Source: Sweltsa coloradensis (lineage: Eukaryota; Arthropoda; Insecta; Plecoptera; Chloroperlidae). From it: 64,000 bases of DNA. The DNA lies in NCBI GenBank assembly GCA_024449915.1, contig JAMZAV010000640.1:310001-374000 (forward strand), given 5' to 3'. The notes beneath the pieces are model-generated. The model had not been told where the DNA came from, made no database searches, and was given only the letters and a program-made list of their open reading frames with translations. The number at the start of each line of letters is the position of its first letter. The first letter of the stretch is position 1. Shown in pieces: positions 23,030 through 34,932 of the stretch. The translations under genes and the position numbers were made by a program.

Positions 23030-23320
23030 TATAAATCAAGTGCAACGTGAACTCCTGTCATCAACACAACCATTCACAATCACACTCCACCCGCAGATGT
23101 CACAACAAGGGGGTGTAACAACTACCAGCGAGATTGCAGCGGACGCACACGTGACCAGCCCCATTGCCATTGGTCAGTGCATTCAAACACAATCCCGAAC
23201 GAGAGAAGCAACGAGTAAACACACTTTCAACAAGCAGTCGTCCTGAAGATGGAACCCACAGTGGTTCCGAAACGTCCAACTCATACACTAGTAAGTGTAA
23301 ACACGCGACGCGGCAAAATG
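23030..23320 (+). repeat. Possible Penelope-like terminal fragment
   Basis: 'cctgaagatgga' followed by a short hairpin and 'ccgaaacgtcc' at about 23243-23278 is the type of motif common at the 5' ends of Penelope-like and related retroelements. Frames opened here on both strands lack a recognisable domain. I keep this as a weakly supported repeat, not a gene. Confidence 0.3.
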
Positions 23321-23721
23321 ACCCGTTTCACACCTTTTTTAAAATTACATTGTATAATTATTACCTGTGTATCTGGTATGTGGTGCAGTGCGCCGTGTGT
23401 TGGGCAGTCCCCCTCATACTCACGATCGCAATCATCGCAAACTAGAAACGAGGGAAAACAATCTTGTTAATCTTCTGACAAGCGAGTTGGAAGTTGAGGA
23501 CCGAAAATGAGTTTTTCCGCATAATTCAGGCTCTCAGAAAATAATTGTTACCAGTATGATACCAATAATATTTTCATACGAAGTCAACGTTTATTTTTAT
23601 ACACTAAACAAATTAATTTTAAAACAAATTGCCAACACCCACACACTTATTTGGTTTCTATTGATGTGAACAAATTTTACTGTAATAAATTAAAAAAATA
23701 CAAAATATGAAAATAAATTTG

Positions 23722-23806
23722 TAATTTAGAGTCTACCAACTCAAGTCATATAACTGATTTTCAGTGGGGACACAGTAAACCAAAGCGACCAAGCCAACCC
23801 TGTAGG
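23722..23806 (-). repeat. Truncated SINE tail
   Basis: Contains 'tagagtctaccaactcaag' and 'gcgaccaagccaaccctg', the 3' part of the tRNA-derived SINE family described at 19688-20102. Its tRNA head is absent. Confidence 0.6.
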
Positions 23807-23827
23807 CTGTACTGTACTGTAGTTTTG

Positions 23828-24779
23828 TAGGACTGTGCGAACCTCATATTTTTGTTTAACTGAAGCTCAATCAAATTTTCAAACCTCGAACCGTTATTGA
23901 ATAAAACAGTAACTAGTAATAAGGAACAACACTTGTCAATTTGAACTTTGAAAAATAAAAGGAGAGGATTGATAGCATAAGGTATGTAGTTGTACTATAA
24001 ATAAAATAACGATAGGCCTAATTTTTCTCTAAATTGTCAGTAATTAAAGCTTTATTATTATTTAATATTTATGAATCATCTTTATTCTTTATTAATCAAG
24101 CACTAAAGTGACTTAATTATTATAGGCATGCTTATTTCAGGTTTTCAGGCCATTCATGAATTAGGCCTACTTGTTTGTGTGTGTTTGTACTCTTCATACT
24201 CTTTTTTTGTCAGGTGTCTTATTGGCGTAGTGGTCGTGCCACATGGTGATTTTAATTCCAATTAACAATAGTTACAAATGGAACCACTCTCCATTTTGGA
24301 CATCGTCTTGTTTGGCGCCTTCTAATCCCAAGCCTACCAAGTCACACCCACACTTTCACTTTCTTCTTCCGGTTCTTTGGAAGCAAAATAACTCGTGATT
24401 TGTCCGGGGTGGTGACGTTTCATGATCACGTTTTTAAATTAGGTACTCTTAATCTTTAATGACTAGAAAGAAACATAAATAGAAACAACAAGCAAACAGT
24501 TACGCCTATGCTCTTACAACTGTACAATTTTGACATAAAAATACCCAGCAGCCTCTGCGATGCGAGATGCGACTGCCGCCCACTATCGATAATCGCGCTA
24601 GAACTCAAACAGTCAAACTGTGATCGCTCAATAACTCGGATTAGTCAAATTTTTAAATGAAGTAGTGGTGCAAGGTTCGGTTTGTGAAGGTTCGATTTTT
24701 GCAGACTTATTTTCGAACCCGAACCTGTGTTAAGAGGTTCGGGTTCGGTTTGAAATTCAAACTGCTTCGCACAGTCCTA
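23828..24779. mobile_element. hAT-like element, 0.95 kb, imperfect TSD
   Basis: Ends TAGGACTGTGCGAACC and GCTTCGCACAGTCCTA are inverted. The flanking octamers tagttttg (23820-23827) and atgttttg (24780-24787) agree at six of eight positions, consistent with an older duplication. Subterminal 'gaacctcgaacc'-like and 'gaggttcgggttcgg' motifs occur. No transposase frame survives. Confidence 0.6.
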
Positions 24780-24874
24780 ATGTTTTGTTATTGTTAACAA
24801 AGTGTGGAAAAGGCCTACTGGCTTGTTTAGCTTAGATTGGAGAAGTGTTTACTGGCTGGGAAAGAACAGAGAAC

Positions 24875-24965
24875 ATAAAGCCCAGCCTGATGGGCTGGGG
24901 ACAAGAACACTTTTCACCTGCTGATGAGGACTGCAGCTAGCTTTAAGTTGTTTTTTTGTTAGACA
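24875..24965. repeat. Conserved ~100-bp module, copy 2 of 3
   Basis: Matches the modules at 22740 and 59400 through 'gcccagcctgatgggctggg' (a short hairpin) and 'cttttcacctgctgatgag'. Outside the module the copies diverge at once. Function and class unknown. Confidence 0.45.
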
Positions 24966-25194
24966 CTAAAATGTGAATGGGGCGATGCCCTTTCTTAGTA
25001 CCAGTAACAAACGCATTCATGTGTTGAACAATAACATAAATAAATAAATAAATAGCCAACAATGATTACTATCTACAATAACACACTTGTTGCTGGCATT
25101 TAACGGACACGCATTGTGTTTACAAAACATGCACCAAACGACAGAGAGACTTCTCACGTCTTTGATTGAGAGTGGAGCGAAGTGGTATATCAGT

Positions 25195-26044
25195 CAGGGT
25201 TGCCACTTTCAAGGATTTTTAAAGTGTCTCAAGGATTACCTGATTTTTTGAAAAATCTCAGGATTTCCTGCCATAGTTAATTAAAACTAATACATTATTT
25301 TTAATACAACCTAAAAAGCAATCAACAGTGGGTAATAAAAACATCAGTAGCATCAGGTAAAAGTAATAATAAACTAGGGCTGGCCAAAAATTGATATTTC
25401 GATATAATATAGATAATTGGAAATATTTTCGATATCGATAATTTGATTTCATATAGAAATTTATACAAAAAATGCTAAATTTCGTAATTTAGGTAGAGGT
25501 GCCGGCGTAGGTAGTCTAAATTAAATTAACCTGGCTGGTGCATGGTGGAGGTGCCGTGTCATAAAACGCAATTGTGAGGTCGTAAAATCGTTAAATAGGT
25601 TTATGGTGATACCTTATCAACCCTATTTGGCCACAAATTATGAAAAATAAACCCACTTAAAAAAAAAAAATTATTTAAATTTTTTTTTTACGAACAATTA
25701 CATTTGATATTTCGATATCATATCGAAATTTTTCGTGTGATATCGATAATTGAATGATATGTCATAGCCCAGCCCTATAATAAACCCAGTGAGTCACAGT
25801 GGCAAAAACTTAAATGTTGATACATATTCTAAGAAAATTCAGATCATTAGGCCTATGCTAGCATGTAATGTTATAAATTCAAAAATCCATCTGGCATAAC
25901 GTATTATTGTATGGAATCCTGAAAATGTTGATAATTCTTTTACGTAAGACTACGCAAAATACTAAATAGCTATTTTCAAGTATATCACAGGATTTTTATA
26001 ACTTTTCTTTTAAGGATATAAATAGTTACTTGGTGGCAACCCTG
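25195..26044. mobile_element. hAT-like element hosting a nested element
   Basis: Ends CAGGGTTGCCAC...GTGGCAACCCTG are perfect inverted repeats, the same termini type as 55679-58000. The flanks do not give a clean 8-bp duplicate. The inside repeats 'caaggattacctgattttt'-like phrases. The younger element 25375-25777 is inserted in it. Non-coding. Confidence 0.6.
25375..25777. mobile_element. Nested hAT-like MITE with 8-bp TSD
   Basis: Ends TAGGGCTGG...CCAGCCCTA are flanked by TAATAAAC at 25367-25374 and 25778-25785. 'gatatcgataatt'/'tatcgataattg' motifs occur near both ends. It interrupts the older element 25195-26044, which dates it as the younger of the two. Confidence 0.85.
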
Positions 26045-26367
26045 GATACCTGTCAACTGACTCACTCACCTGCTTGTTGTTTGCGTCGAAGAAAACATTT
26101 TTGTTAGTATATTTTATTTCTAAGAGGATTAAAATACGACTCAATTAGTATTAGTAGTTTTAGGGCGCTTTAACAGCTAAGATTATTTGCGCCTCCAAGA
26201 TAAAACAATTTCTATAAGTGTGAGTTACCACTATGATTACTTCTTTAAAGGGGAGGAACGTAAGGGGAGATGCGGCACAAAATTTCCTACTTTCCCTCCG
26301 TTAGTCTATAGATAGAATGGGGTAAGGATGTCCACTACTTGTTAACCCGTGGAATAAATAGATAAAT

Positions 26368-26740
26368 ACATATTTAGAGTCTCCCCACTCAGTCACAGAA
26401 CTGTTTTCAGTGTGGGACATAAGTTTTAAAGCCATCCCTGCAGACGCCAACGCCATCGATGAGCGAACAACGACCAACTAGAGACCGGCATATTTACGTA
26501 GGAAACACCAATCAATCAAGCTGTAAACGATAACACCCGCAGACAGCACGAGAATCAATAAGGCCGATTCGGAACAACCTTAGAATTTATTATATACCTC
26601 GTTGCTAAGACGGCTCCAAAGTCACCATTTTCACATTCCTAAGCCAAGAACGATGGATTTAAGCCCAAATCAGAAGTAAAAAAAGTTCTGCCTAAAGCGG
26701 GAATCGAACCCTGAACCTTCTACATGTCCAACAAGTCACT
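26368..26740 (-). repeat. tRNA-derived SINE copy
   Basis: Near full length in minus orientation, with the tail at 26370 ('tagagtctccccactcagt'), the body, and a tRNA-like head ending at about 26735 with 'gggaatcgaaccctgaacc' (B box on the minus strand). It is more diverged than the copies at 19.7 and 27.0 kb. Confidence 0.65.
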
Positions 26741-27032
26741 GTGGTACTGTTTAGTGGGTTTATATACCTGTACATAGGCCTAGCCTATTGTTTGTTATAA
26801 ATGAACAACAAGACAGTAAATGAAACATGAGGTGTTTACTTGCCTTTTATTGCTCGCATTTTCTAATCGCGAGCTTGTGCAAAGTCATTCAAATATTTTT
26901 TTGCCTTGATATCCATCCATGAGGATTTAAAGAACGGATTGATTTGAATCAGAATAGATTGCCATGTGCTCTGGGTTGGCGCCCAAAGCACTCTTGTTAA
27001 GGGTATAAAAAGGAACTTGAACTTTATAAAAA

Positions 27033-27440
27033 AAGCGTGTGGCTCGCTGGTCTTGTGGTTAGCCTACCAGCTTCCAATGCAGAAGGTCCAGGGTTCGATT
27101 CCCGCTAAAGTGAGACGTTTATAACTTTTTTTTTTATTTGGACTGAAGTCCATCAGTTCTTGTCTTTGGAATTTGTAAATGGTGACTTTGGAGCCGTCCT
27201 AGCAACAAGGCACATAATAAATTTACAGCTGTTCTGAATCGGCCTTTTTGATTCTGGCGTTGATCCGTGGGTGTTTGCACTGTCCATACCACTGATTGCT
27301 GTATTTCCTATTAAAAAATACTGATCTTTGGTTGGTTATCGCTCACTCGTCGATTGCGTCGGGACCTACAGGGTTGGTTGGCTTGGTTGTTGTGTGACTG
27401 AGTGGGTAGACTCTAAATACGGATTTATTTATTTATTTAT
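27033..27440 (+). repeat. Full-length tRNA-derived SINE, plus strand
   Basis: The tRNA-like head runs from about 27037 with 'gtgtggctcgctggtcttgt' and B box GGTTCGATTCC at 27092-27102. It resembles the 5' part of a tRNA-Pro-like sequence, which is my impression only. The body follows with 'ttctgaatcggcctt' and 'gcactgtccataccactga', and the tail 'gtgggtagactctaaatac' runs into (TTTA)n. This is the reference copy for the family in this window. Confidence 0.75.
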
Positions 27441-27886
27441 AAAAGTTCTTTTTTTAGTTGATGAAATTAATCTTTTAAAAGTTCCCTTTCAAACGGAACT
27501 TAACCAAGTATGCATTTGGGTGGGGTTGGTAAACAAAAGAAATAAATTATAAAAGTCACAGGCAGGGGTCGAAATTAACGCTTGCCCGAGGCTAGTGAAA
27601 CTTTGTTAGGGCTAGTTAAAAAAATCTCATATCACTAGCTCAGCTTTTTCCAGAGAAATCCAGAAAATCATAATATTTCCCGCCGACAGACAACCAAACG
27701 AGTTTCCAGCAGTTCTGCGCTACCTAGTACGGAAAATCTTTCCATGTACACAAAACTGAAAACTCTTAATTTAGGCTACTCGTTAATATTATTATTATGC
27801 TGAAAAGTCTTTCCAGTTACTCTTTAGTCCCCACACGCACACGTCAAACCAAGCAAATATTGTGACTTAAAACATTCACCTAGAGA

Positions 27887-28210
27887 ATGAAGAGGCTGCA
27901 TATTTTAACAGTACCAGGTATCTACATCCATACCAGTATCATGCAAGTAAAAAGAAATGCAAAAAATTTCACCCTAAATAGTGATGTGCACTCTTATCAA
28001 ACTAGAAGCGCTTCTAATCTACACATAAACAGCTGCAACACTAGTATGGCACAGAGAAGCCCACATAATATTAGCATGAAGATGTTCAATGCCCTACCTA
28101 ATAAAATAAAAAATATTAAATCTATACACACCTTTAGTAGGAACCTTAAAACATATCTCATTGAAGGCTGCCATTACAAGTTATCGGAATATGTACTAGG
28201 GCTTGGCTAG
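27887..28210 (+). pseudogene. LINE reverse-transcriptase C-terminal tail
   Basis: The open frame has the layout of the C-terminal end of CR1/Jockey-type reverse transcriptases. It starts MKRLHILTVPGIYIHTSIMQ, then has HSYQTRSASNLHIN, then MKMFNALPNKIKNIKSIHTF and LKTYLIEGCHY before the stop. That corresponds to the 'LPSLY...H.Y.TR...YN.LP..IK......F...LK.YL' pattern of this family. The upstream RT domain is missing (5' truncated). AT-rich 3' sequence follows to about 28480. Confidence 0.7.
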
Positions 28211-28892
28211 TGTAACATTGAGAACATGTTTTATGGATACTACATTAATTTTATATGTACTAAATTTTTATATAACTTCTCTCTTTATGTATATATTATC
28301 TTTTGTTGTAAAAAAAGTAAAATGTCTTTAAATAATTAATGTTAAATTTCTACGTATATGTATTATGGCTTAGGTGGAAGAACAATCGTGCTAGATTGAA
28401 CCTCGCCTTTTTGTTGTTAGGTTACATGTTTCTGTATGTATATCAAACAACAAATAAAGTACAACTATTATATTACTATTACCTATATGATTCCTTCCCT
28501 GTGCAAGGAGCACTTGTGGCAGAACCCATGACATGTGTAGTGTTAGGAATTTTCATGAAAAAAAATAATCTTGAATTTTTTTTCAAGGTTTGTTAATCTG
28601 TTATTTGCACTGTATTTTACCATAGGCCTAGGCTATCATAAATAAAAATAATTTATTTCTATCAAGGATGTAGGCCTACAGTGAGATTCAGGCTGAGGTG
28701 AAAAAGTCTAATATGCAATATATATTGCTAATTAAGTTTATTCTTGCAAATTTGCAAATTAGGCCTACATTATAAAAATAATCAAGACAAAAATGTTGAG
28801 TATTGAATTGGGATATAACATCATAACATAACATTTCTTAACAGTTACAAATGGGCCCTTCTGCCCGGTGGCAACCACTCACTCCCCCAGAC

Positions 28893-29692
28893 CTAATTAC
28901 TGTCCCCCCCTAAAAACGATCTAAATTCCCTTAAAGACCCACTACCTACAATATCCCCCGACAAGTCATTCCATTCCCTAACAGTCCTTTCCATGAAACC
29001 ATACCGACCCAGATCCGTTCTTACTATTTGACGCTGGAACTTCCATGAATGATCCACCCTTTCCCTGTAAAGCCCCTCCTGTAGCCTATTGCGGATGTCC
29101 CCCCACCCCCTACTTCCCCTAGCCGCCCTGTACATATTGCACAACCTAACCTCCCTTTTTCTTCCCTCTAATGACTCCCACCCCAACTCTCCTAACATTG
29201 CAGTGACACTGTCATACTCTCTCTACATTCCCCTTATCATCCTCTTCCCACCGCCACCGTCTAACCTTTCCCGTAACCCTTCTTGCCGCCCTACGTTGGA
29301 CTTTCTCTACCTCCAAAACCTCCCCCAACTTATAGGGATCCCATGCCGCCGCCCCATACTCCAGGACAGGTCTAACCACTACCTTATTATATGCCCGATC
29401 TTTAACTTCCCGGCTGGCCCCTCTTAGATTTCTCATAACGAAACCCAGAGCCCTATCTATTTCCCTTCTTAACAACTTCTTGCACCTGATCCCCCCAACC
29501 CAAATCCTCTGCCAACATCACCCCTAAGTACTTATACGTTCCTACTTTCTCCATAACAGCTCCCATTAAAGTGTATGTCCTACCTACCTTAATTATTCTT
29601 TGCGAGAAACCAACCACCTTACATTTACCTATGTTCAAACCCATCTTATTTGCTGTGACCCATTCCTCTATTACCCCCAGATCTGCCTGCAA
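28893..29692 (-). pseudogene. LINE reverse-transcriptase fragment, frameshifted
   Basis: Three minus-strand frames follow each other. 29453-29692 has MGLNIGKCKVVGFSQR and YKYLGVMLAEDLGWGDQV. 29212-29475 has ALGFVMRNLRGASREVK and VVRPVLEYGAAAWDPY followed by VEKVQRRAARRVTG. 28893-29198 has the tail with FMERTVREWNDLSGDIV. This is the thumb/C-terminal half of a Jockey/CR1-type RT ('N..KC', 'YLGV', 'LEYG...W.P', 'E..Q.RAAR'). Two frameshifts mark it as inactive. The active site YxDD part is absent. Confidence 0.8.
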
Positions 29693-29841
29693 CAGCCTAA
29701 CATCCTCAATCCCCCTTATTGCTTATTCTTGATGTTATTCCCTGCCCTGCCCATTATCCAACATGAATGATGGAAACAAAAGCAACATAAAACATATATC
29801 AAAATGTAAAAAAAAATACACCCGACATTTTGGGTGGTTAA

Positions 29842-30206
29842 GAGGATGGGATTGTCGCGAAATTAAAACCACGCGCAATTACAGTTTTTACGTGATATCT
29901 TGAGAACGATGCAAAATATCTAAAAACTGATTCTAGACCGCTATGTGGTTTTGTAAGAACAATATAGGCTAATGCAAGAAAATAATATTCAAATATAATA
30001 ATCGATGCCTTTTGTATTAAGATATGCATTTAATTAATTAAAATTCTACGTAATAAAAAACTAAATCACCATCACATTACAATATTTTTTACATACATGC
30101 TATAGTTCTCACAAAACCACATAGCGGTCAAGAATCAGTTTTTTGATATTTTGTGTCGTTCTCGGGATATCATGAAAAACTGTAATTTCGTGACTATTCC
30201 ATCCTC
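29842..30206. mobile_element. Palindromic TTAA-flanked MITE
   Basis: Flanked by TTAA (29838-29841 and 30207-30210) with ends GAGGATGG...CCATCCTC. The two halves are long inverted copies ('gaccgctatgtggttttgt' and its complement about 180 bp apart), so the whole element can fold into a hairpin. It is related to 11935-12300 by 'attaaaaccacgcg'. Non-autonomous, piggyBac-like by target choice. Confidence 0.65.
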
Positions 30207-30674
30207 TTAAGGGAAGGCCTAGATTATAGTACTACAAACAATACGGTACCTACAGACTAATCGGAGGCGAAGACCTCACTCCAAAGTAATGTTTGTCCCG
30301 GTCTTTCCATTTCACTACCCTAGGCATTTAAGTTCCGCATAGCCCTCTAGCATTTGTGCTAATTAATGATGGATTTTATCTGGTTAGGGCCCAACCAGCC
30401 TATGGCCTATACAACCTACAAAAAATAATAAGTTAGCAAGACCTTCATTTGCAGGTTTTGTATTTCCAATGTAATATTGCAAATGTTTGGGACTTAAATA
30501 ATTTCCCTACAAGTACCTAGGTAGCTCTTAGTCCCACATAGACAAACTTCTAGGCCTAGGTCAATGCCTCTGTTCTAGGCTAGGCACTGGCAAGCATTAG
30601 GCCTATTGCCGTGCAAGAGGCTAGCCAAATACTAAATCCCAAATACCAACTGCATAATAAAACAACATAATCAG

Positions 30675-32095
30675 TCAGATGCAGGTGGCAGAGATGAGAT
30701 TCCTGAGGAGCACAGTGGGCAAGACGAGAAGGGGTAGAATAATAAACACAGACATTAGAGAAATGCTAGGAGTAGAAACGTTAACCACTTGCCATACTAC
30801 CACGTCTGCCAGACGGGTGCGCCACCCGTGCCACGCCATACTATCACGTCTGCCAGACGGGCGTCAGGGGGGGGGGTTGCTTTGTCAATAGTGGATGGCA
30901 TGTGAAACAATGACTTTTGAGGAGAATCAAATTTTTAATATATTTTGTTTTTTAGAATATTAAAAATTGTGTTTTTTTTTTTTAGGAATTTTTTTTGGGG
31001 AAATTATTCTGGGGAATAGTGGCAAAGGTGGGGGGGGGGAGAGGGGGGAGCAAAATGTCAAGATCGGAGGTACCTAAATGGCTTGGCTAAATACCCTAAA
31101 TAGTTATTTTTTTTTTTTTTAGAATTTAATCCAAATAATGGTGGGGGGGGGGGAGGGAAGGGGGGCTAAGTAGACAATGGGGGTGGGGAGGAATTACTCT
31201 GACGGTGTTTTTAGGTGGCTAAATGTCACTATCAGATAAAATCCAAAACAAATGACCTGAAGGTATTTTTTTTGGGGGTGGGGGGGGGGGGTAGTTGGGT
31301 AAAAGGGGGGATGGGCAGAGGGGGAGTAGTCTGTAAGGAGTTGGTGATGCCAAGGTTGGAAAGGATTACCAGATGGGGAAATAATTTTTCATTTTCATTT
31401 GTTTTCTTTTTGGAATGATAAAAATATGGGGGGGAGTCTCAACGTGCGTTACTTGGGGAGTGTGGGGGGGATATAGAGACTTATGTCAATATCGGATGAA
31501 ATCTGCCAAAAAATTTCTATTTAGGGAAATAAAATACTAAACTTGAGCCTATTTTTTAAGATTTCCAAAAATTTCACGAATCACTATGGGGGATGGGGGG
31601 GGGGGGGGAGGGAAGGGGGAGGAAAAACTTCGGTGGGTGCTAAAATGTCAATGTGGGATAAGATTTTTTTTTAAATCTGAAAAGGGGGGAAAAATTAGAA
31701 TTTTTTGTGTCCCCCATAATTTTGATTTTAAATAGCATTTCATGGCAAATCAATGTGTGTATTAACGGTAAGCTAAGGGGTTAAGTGACAGAATAGGAAG
31801 GACAAGGTTGAGATGGTATGGACATATGAAACAAACGGGGGAAAATAGGATGCCCAAGAAAATGTTTGAAGGAAGGATTGAAGAAGGAAGAAGAAGACGG
31901 GGTAGACCAAGGAAGAGATGGAAGGACATCATAGCAGAAGACTTGGAGGCAAGAGGAGAAAGCTGGGAAGATGTGGAAGAGATACGATTGTGGGAGGATA
32001 GAAAGAAGTGGAAAATGTTTGTTGCTAAACCCAAGCTGACCCTGCCAGAAGCAGGAAACGACAATGGATAATGATAATGATGATGATGAATAAAA
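30675..32095 (+). pseudogene. LINE C-terminal ORF split by a piggyBac-like insert
   Basis: The plus-strand frame from 30679 (MQVAEMRFLRSTVGKTRRGR...MLGVET) continues at 31785 with DRIGRTRLRWYGHMKQTGEN and a tail rich in GRRRRGRPRKRWKD. These are the hallmarks of endonuclease-reverse-transcriptase LINE C-termini ('RWYGHV...RRRGRPRKRW'). The two parts are in the same frame across one TTAA copy, so the ORF was intact here when the 996-bp insert (30785-31780) landed. The 5' part is truncated just before 30679. It ends at TAA near 32071 followed by a 'gatgatgatgaataaa' tail. Confidence 0.8.
30785..31780. mobile_element. piggyBac-like element inserted in a LINE ORF
   Basis: Bounded by TTAA at 30781-30784 and 31781-31784, with loosely matching ends CCACTTGCC and (complement) CCCCTTAGC. 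The left end carries a duplicated 'cacgtctgccagacgggtgc'-like unit. The interior is a degenerate array of G-rich units (runs of 8-12 G at about 30868, 31030, 31143, 31277, 31428, 31588). No transposase frame remains. Confidence 0.7.
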
Positions 32096-32423
32096 ATAAA
32101 AATTTGACTGGACATGTGCCAAGTTTTTCATTTTTATTTCATTTTCATGTCTTGTTTTATACCTATGTATCACTAGCCTAGCATACAATGTTACAATGTG
32201 TTAGTTTTTTGGGTACTTGTTCATTAACGGGACCCCCCTCCAAAAAATGTAAAAATTTAGTAAAAACATTTCATTAGACAATCATAACTACTACATCTAC
32301 TCCATCTGAGTTACTCAGGAGGTAAGGAAAACACAATTATTTCGAACAAAGCCTCGAAAACATCCTTTCCGGCTACATACTTTGGGCGGGCTTGCGCCAA
32401 GAGCGACATGGTCTACGCCAACA

Positions 32424-32520
32424 TTCTCCACCTACAAAACCTTTAACGTCGCTATTTTAAATATAAAGGACTGTCAATGGAAAAGTACTTTCGTTTAAAA
32501 TAGCGACGTTAAAGGTTTTG
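32424..32520. mobile_element. Small foldback element, 'aacgtcgctattttaaa' family, copy 1
   Basis: Inverted arms 'aacctttaacgtcgctattt' and 'aaatagcgacgttaaaggtt' are separated by about 40 bases. Relatives lie at 55018-55232 and 56355-56460. Too short to code. The conserved arms suggest recent spread as a hairpin MITE. Confidence 0.65.
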
Positions 32521-32705
32521 AAGGTTCATTTGGTGTCCGTGAACGTCAATGTCAGCTGCACGGCGACGACTGCTCTCATGTAGGCCTACGCGTTCCAATG
32601 GACTGTACTCGCCTGAGTCACGTTGAACGTGTGAGTCAAGTTCACTGTCAGAGTCATATTCAAGTTGTAGCGGGCCGTCTGGTCTCCCTCTCCTATCCAT
32701 ATTTT
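32521..32705 (-). other. Short acidic open frame, unknown
   Basis: On the minus strand MDRRGRPDGPLQLEYDSDSE continues to a stop inside the foldback element at about 32510. The start ATGGATAGGAGAG is echoed by an ATGGATAGGAGAG immediately before a GTGAGT donor at about 59925-59936. It may be the N-terminal exon of a transposon or host gene, but there is no recognisable domain and no confirmed splice partner. Confidence 0.2.
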
Positions 32706-32719
32706 TTTTCGAAATTAAC

Positions 32720-34640
32720 ATATAATGATTCACGTAATTAGAAAGTTAATTGAATACTAATCAAGCAATCAAAGTTAGCCAAGTGCTATATCTAGTAAAA
32801 TTGCTTTAAATGATCAATACAAATAGTAAATTCATCACCGCCTAAGAGCCTAGGGCTTGTAAAAGGGCAAAGGTTTTTCATGTGACAAGGCTCCCATGTT
32901 AAATATGGGCTAGTCTTTCTCGGGAACCCGTGCAAGTTGGAGACATCGTCTAGGGTGGTCTAAAGGCCAAGCCTAGGGGGCATGTTTCGCCGGATGATGT
33001 TTCTAAGTTGGCACTGTGTTCTGCACGTAGGCCAAGAGCTACATCGCTTTGGGTATTTTCCTTCAGTTATTATTTGAAATTGTATGTAAGACGGACCGGT
33101 ATTGGCCGAGAGGGTCGCGTCTTGGCTCTGACGACCAATAGGGGTTGCTGTCACCCGGTGTGTAGGTGGGCAACGCTGTGTGTGGCAAAGATGCGACAGC
33201 TCAAGGGAAGCGTTGGTCGGAGAGCAGTGCATCCTGAAGTCGCGTTCGAGTGAGTCGCTTGCGACAAGTGCCGAGAAATCTAAGTGCCGCGCGGAGTCAA
33301 GTGTACTCGTCTTTACAACGTGTGCGAATCTAGTGAAGGAGCCATAATGGCAGCAAGGAGAATAGAGCCGGTAGGCATCGGAGTGAACATTCGGGCCGAG
33401 TAGGCTAATTTTGATCGTTCCTTCTTACCTAAACCACCTGTAGGGCGGGAGCCCAAGCCAGGGCGCCATGTTGGCATCCCACATCCTACTAAGACGACAA
33501 GGCTACTCCATGGTAACTCTTTCCTCTCACTAAAACCTATTAATCTAACCTTTTCTTGTAACTCATCATGTCATTGAATTAGCATATCCTCGTCACCCAT
33601 CCTTGACCATGTAAATAGGTCAATCCTATCGATCACTAGACACGGGGTGGTTAAGGAACCACGCTTCGAGAGTTAGTTGACCCACGTAATGTCCGTTAGT
33701 TGACAAGGGCCTAACTGTAGACGACGACGCCGAGGGACGCCGTTCTGGAAGGACGCCACTGTGTCCAGGGACGCCGCGGGAAGCCAGGCGGGGCTCGAGA
33801 GCTGCCTGCTTGCCGTACGTTTGCCGCCAGCCAGGGAGGGAACCAGCCCGCACGCTCACACGGAGTGTAGGCCTCGCGACTATGTCCGCATGAAGACATC
33901 ACGCCATGTCCCTTCATCACGTCATCGCTATCTACGATAATCATCGAATACAACCCCAGTTCAAGGACTAGTGATGAGTATTTGGAAAAATCCAACCTAT
34001 ATTTTTAAATTTATATGCTAATCTGTAACAATGTATTTCTGTATTACCGACCCTGAGAGGAGGTCTATTTCGCTAGAAAAAGGTAACTAGTTTGCTTGGA
34101 TCCAGGTTTTAGAATCAATTTAATCATGTCATAAATGTAATCTGTTTAATTGCCATTTCACAAAGTAAACTTAACAATTCTGAACCCTAATACAATAGCT
34201 TGTTGTTCTTGAGAGTTCTCCCTCTCCCTACACAAGCCAAATTTATGAACACCCTGCATGACGTGCCATCAGCACTGCATAGATTTAAGTACCTGCCAAC
34301 CGGAAACCTAGGCCTAGCCTAGTGCGCCTACCCAGGGGAGACGGACGCCGCAGCCAGCCGCGCCCACTCGCTCCGGAGGACCTGGAGGTCAGGGTAAGCC
34401 GATGATTCAATCCAAACAGGATTGAATCATCACTCTGGTACGGGAGTGAAACTCATTGTCTGGTAGTAGAGCTAGCTATCAATTTTTCGGTTTGTGTTAA
34501 TCTTATCACTCGTTAGATTTTGTCAATTTTTCTTCGTATTCGGTAAAATTTTTAATTCGTTTCGACTTCGGGAGCTTAGTTAGGACCGCGAAGTTTGAAT
34601 TTAGTTGAGAATCAGGCCGAAAGGCTACAAACTCCTCGCA
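32720..34640. other. No supported gene; mixed unique sequence
   Basis: Contains a comparatively GC- and CpG-rich patch (about 33240-33950) with splice-like signals on both strands, but no frame with recognisable similarity. It lies within the large intron between the SSXRD exon and SET exon 1 of the PRDM9-like gene, where one missing exon is expected. I found no CxxC...HG-type coding segment here. Confidence 0.35.
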
Positions 34641-34932
34641 AGTTGTAATTATTTATTGAAACAAAAATAAGTAAAAAAAAACGACGATGGGGAGGACCAA
34701 TTAACAAAAATTGAGGGGGGTCCCGTTAATGAACAAGTACCGTTTTTTGATTCAGCAAGGCTCTTCGCCGCACGAGATTTCTTCATAGATTTCAAGTGTT
34801 TTATTGTCGACGTCGTTTCTTGTTGTTGTTGAATGTTATGAAAGGATAAACTGGCTGGTGGCAACTAAAGTTAATTTCAATCCCGGGTCACAGGAGACAT
34901 ATTATATTGACCCCCGTCATAACAAAAGAATA

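Noticed and set aside
26074..26130. Candidate zinc-knuckle exon before SET exon 1
   Set aside because: It has a GTGAGT donor and an acceptor-like AG, but the translated segment has no cysteines or HG motif, and the region lies at the edge of transposon sequence.
31762..32188. Minus-strand frames of 117 and 135 codons
   Set aside because: They are antisense to the LINE C-terminal ORF and arise from its purine-rich codons.
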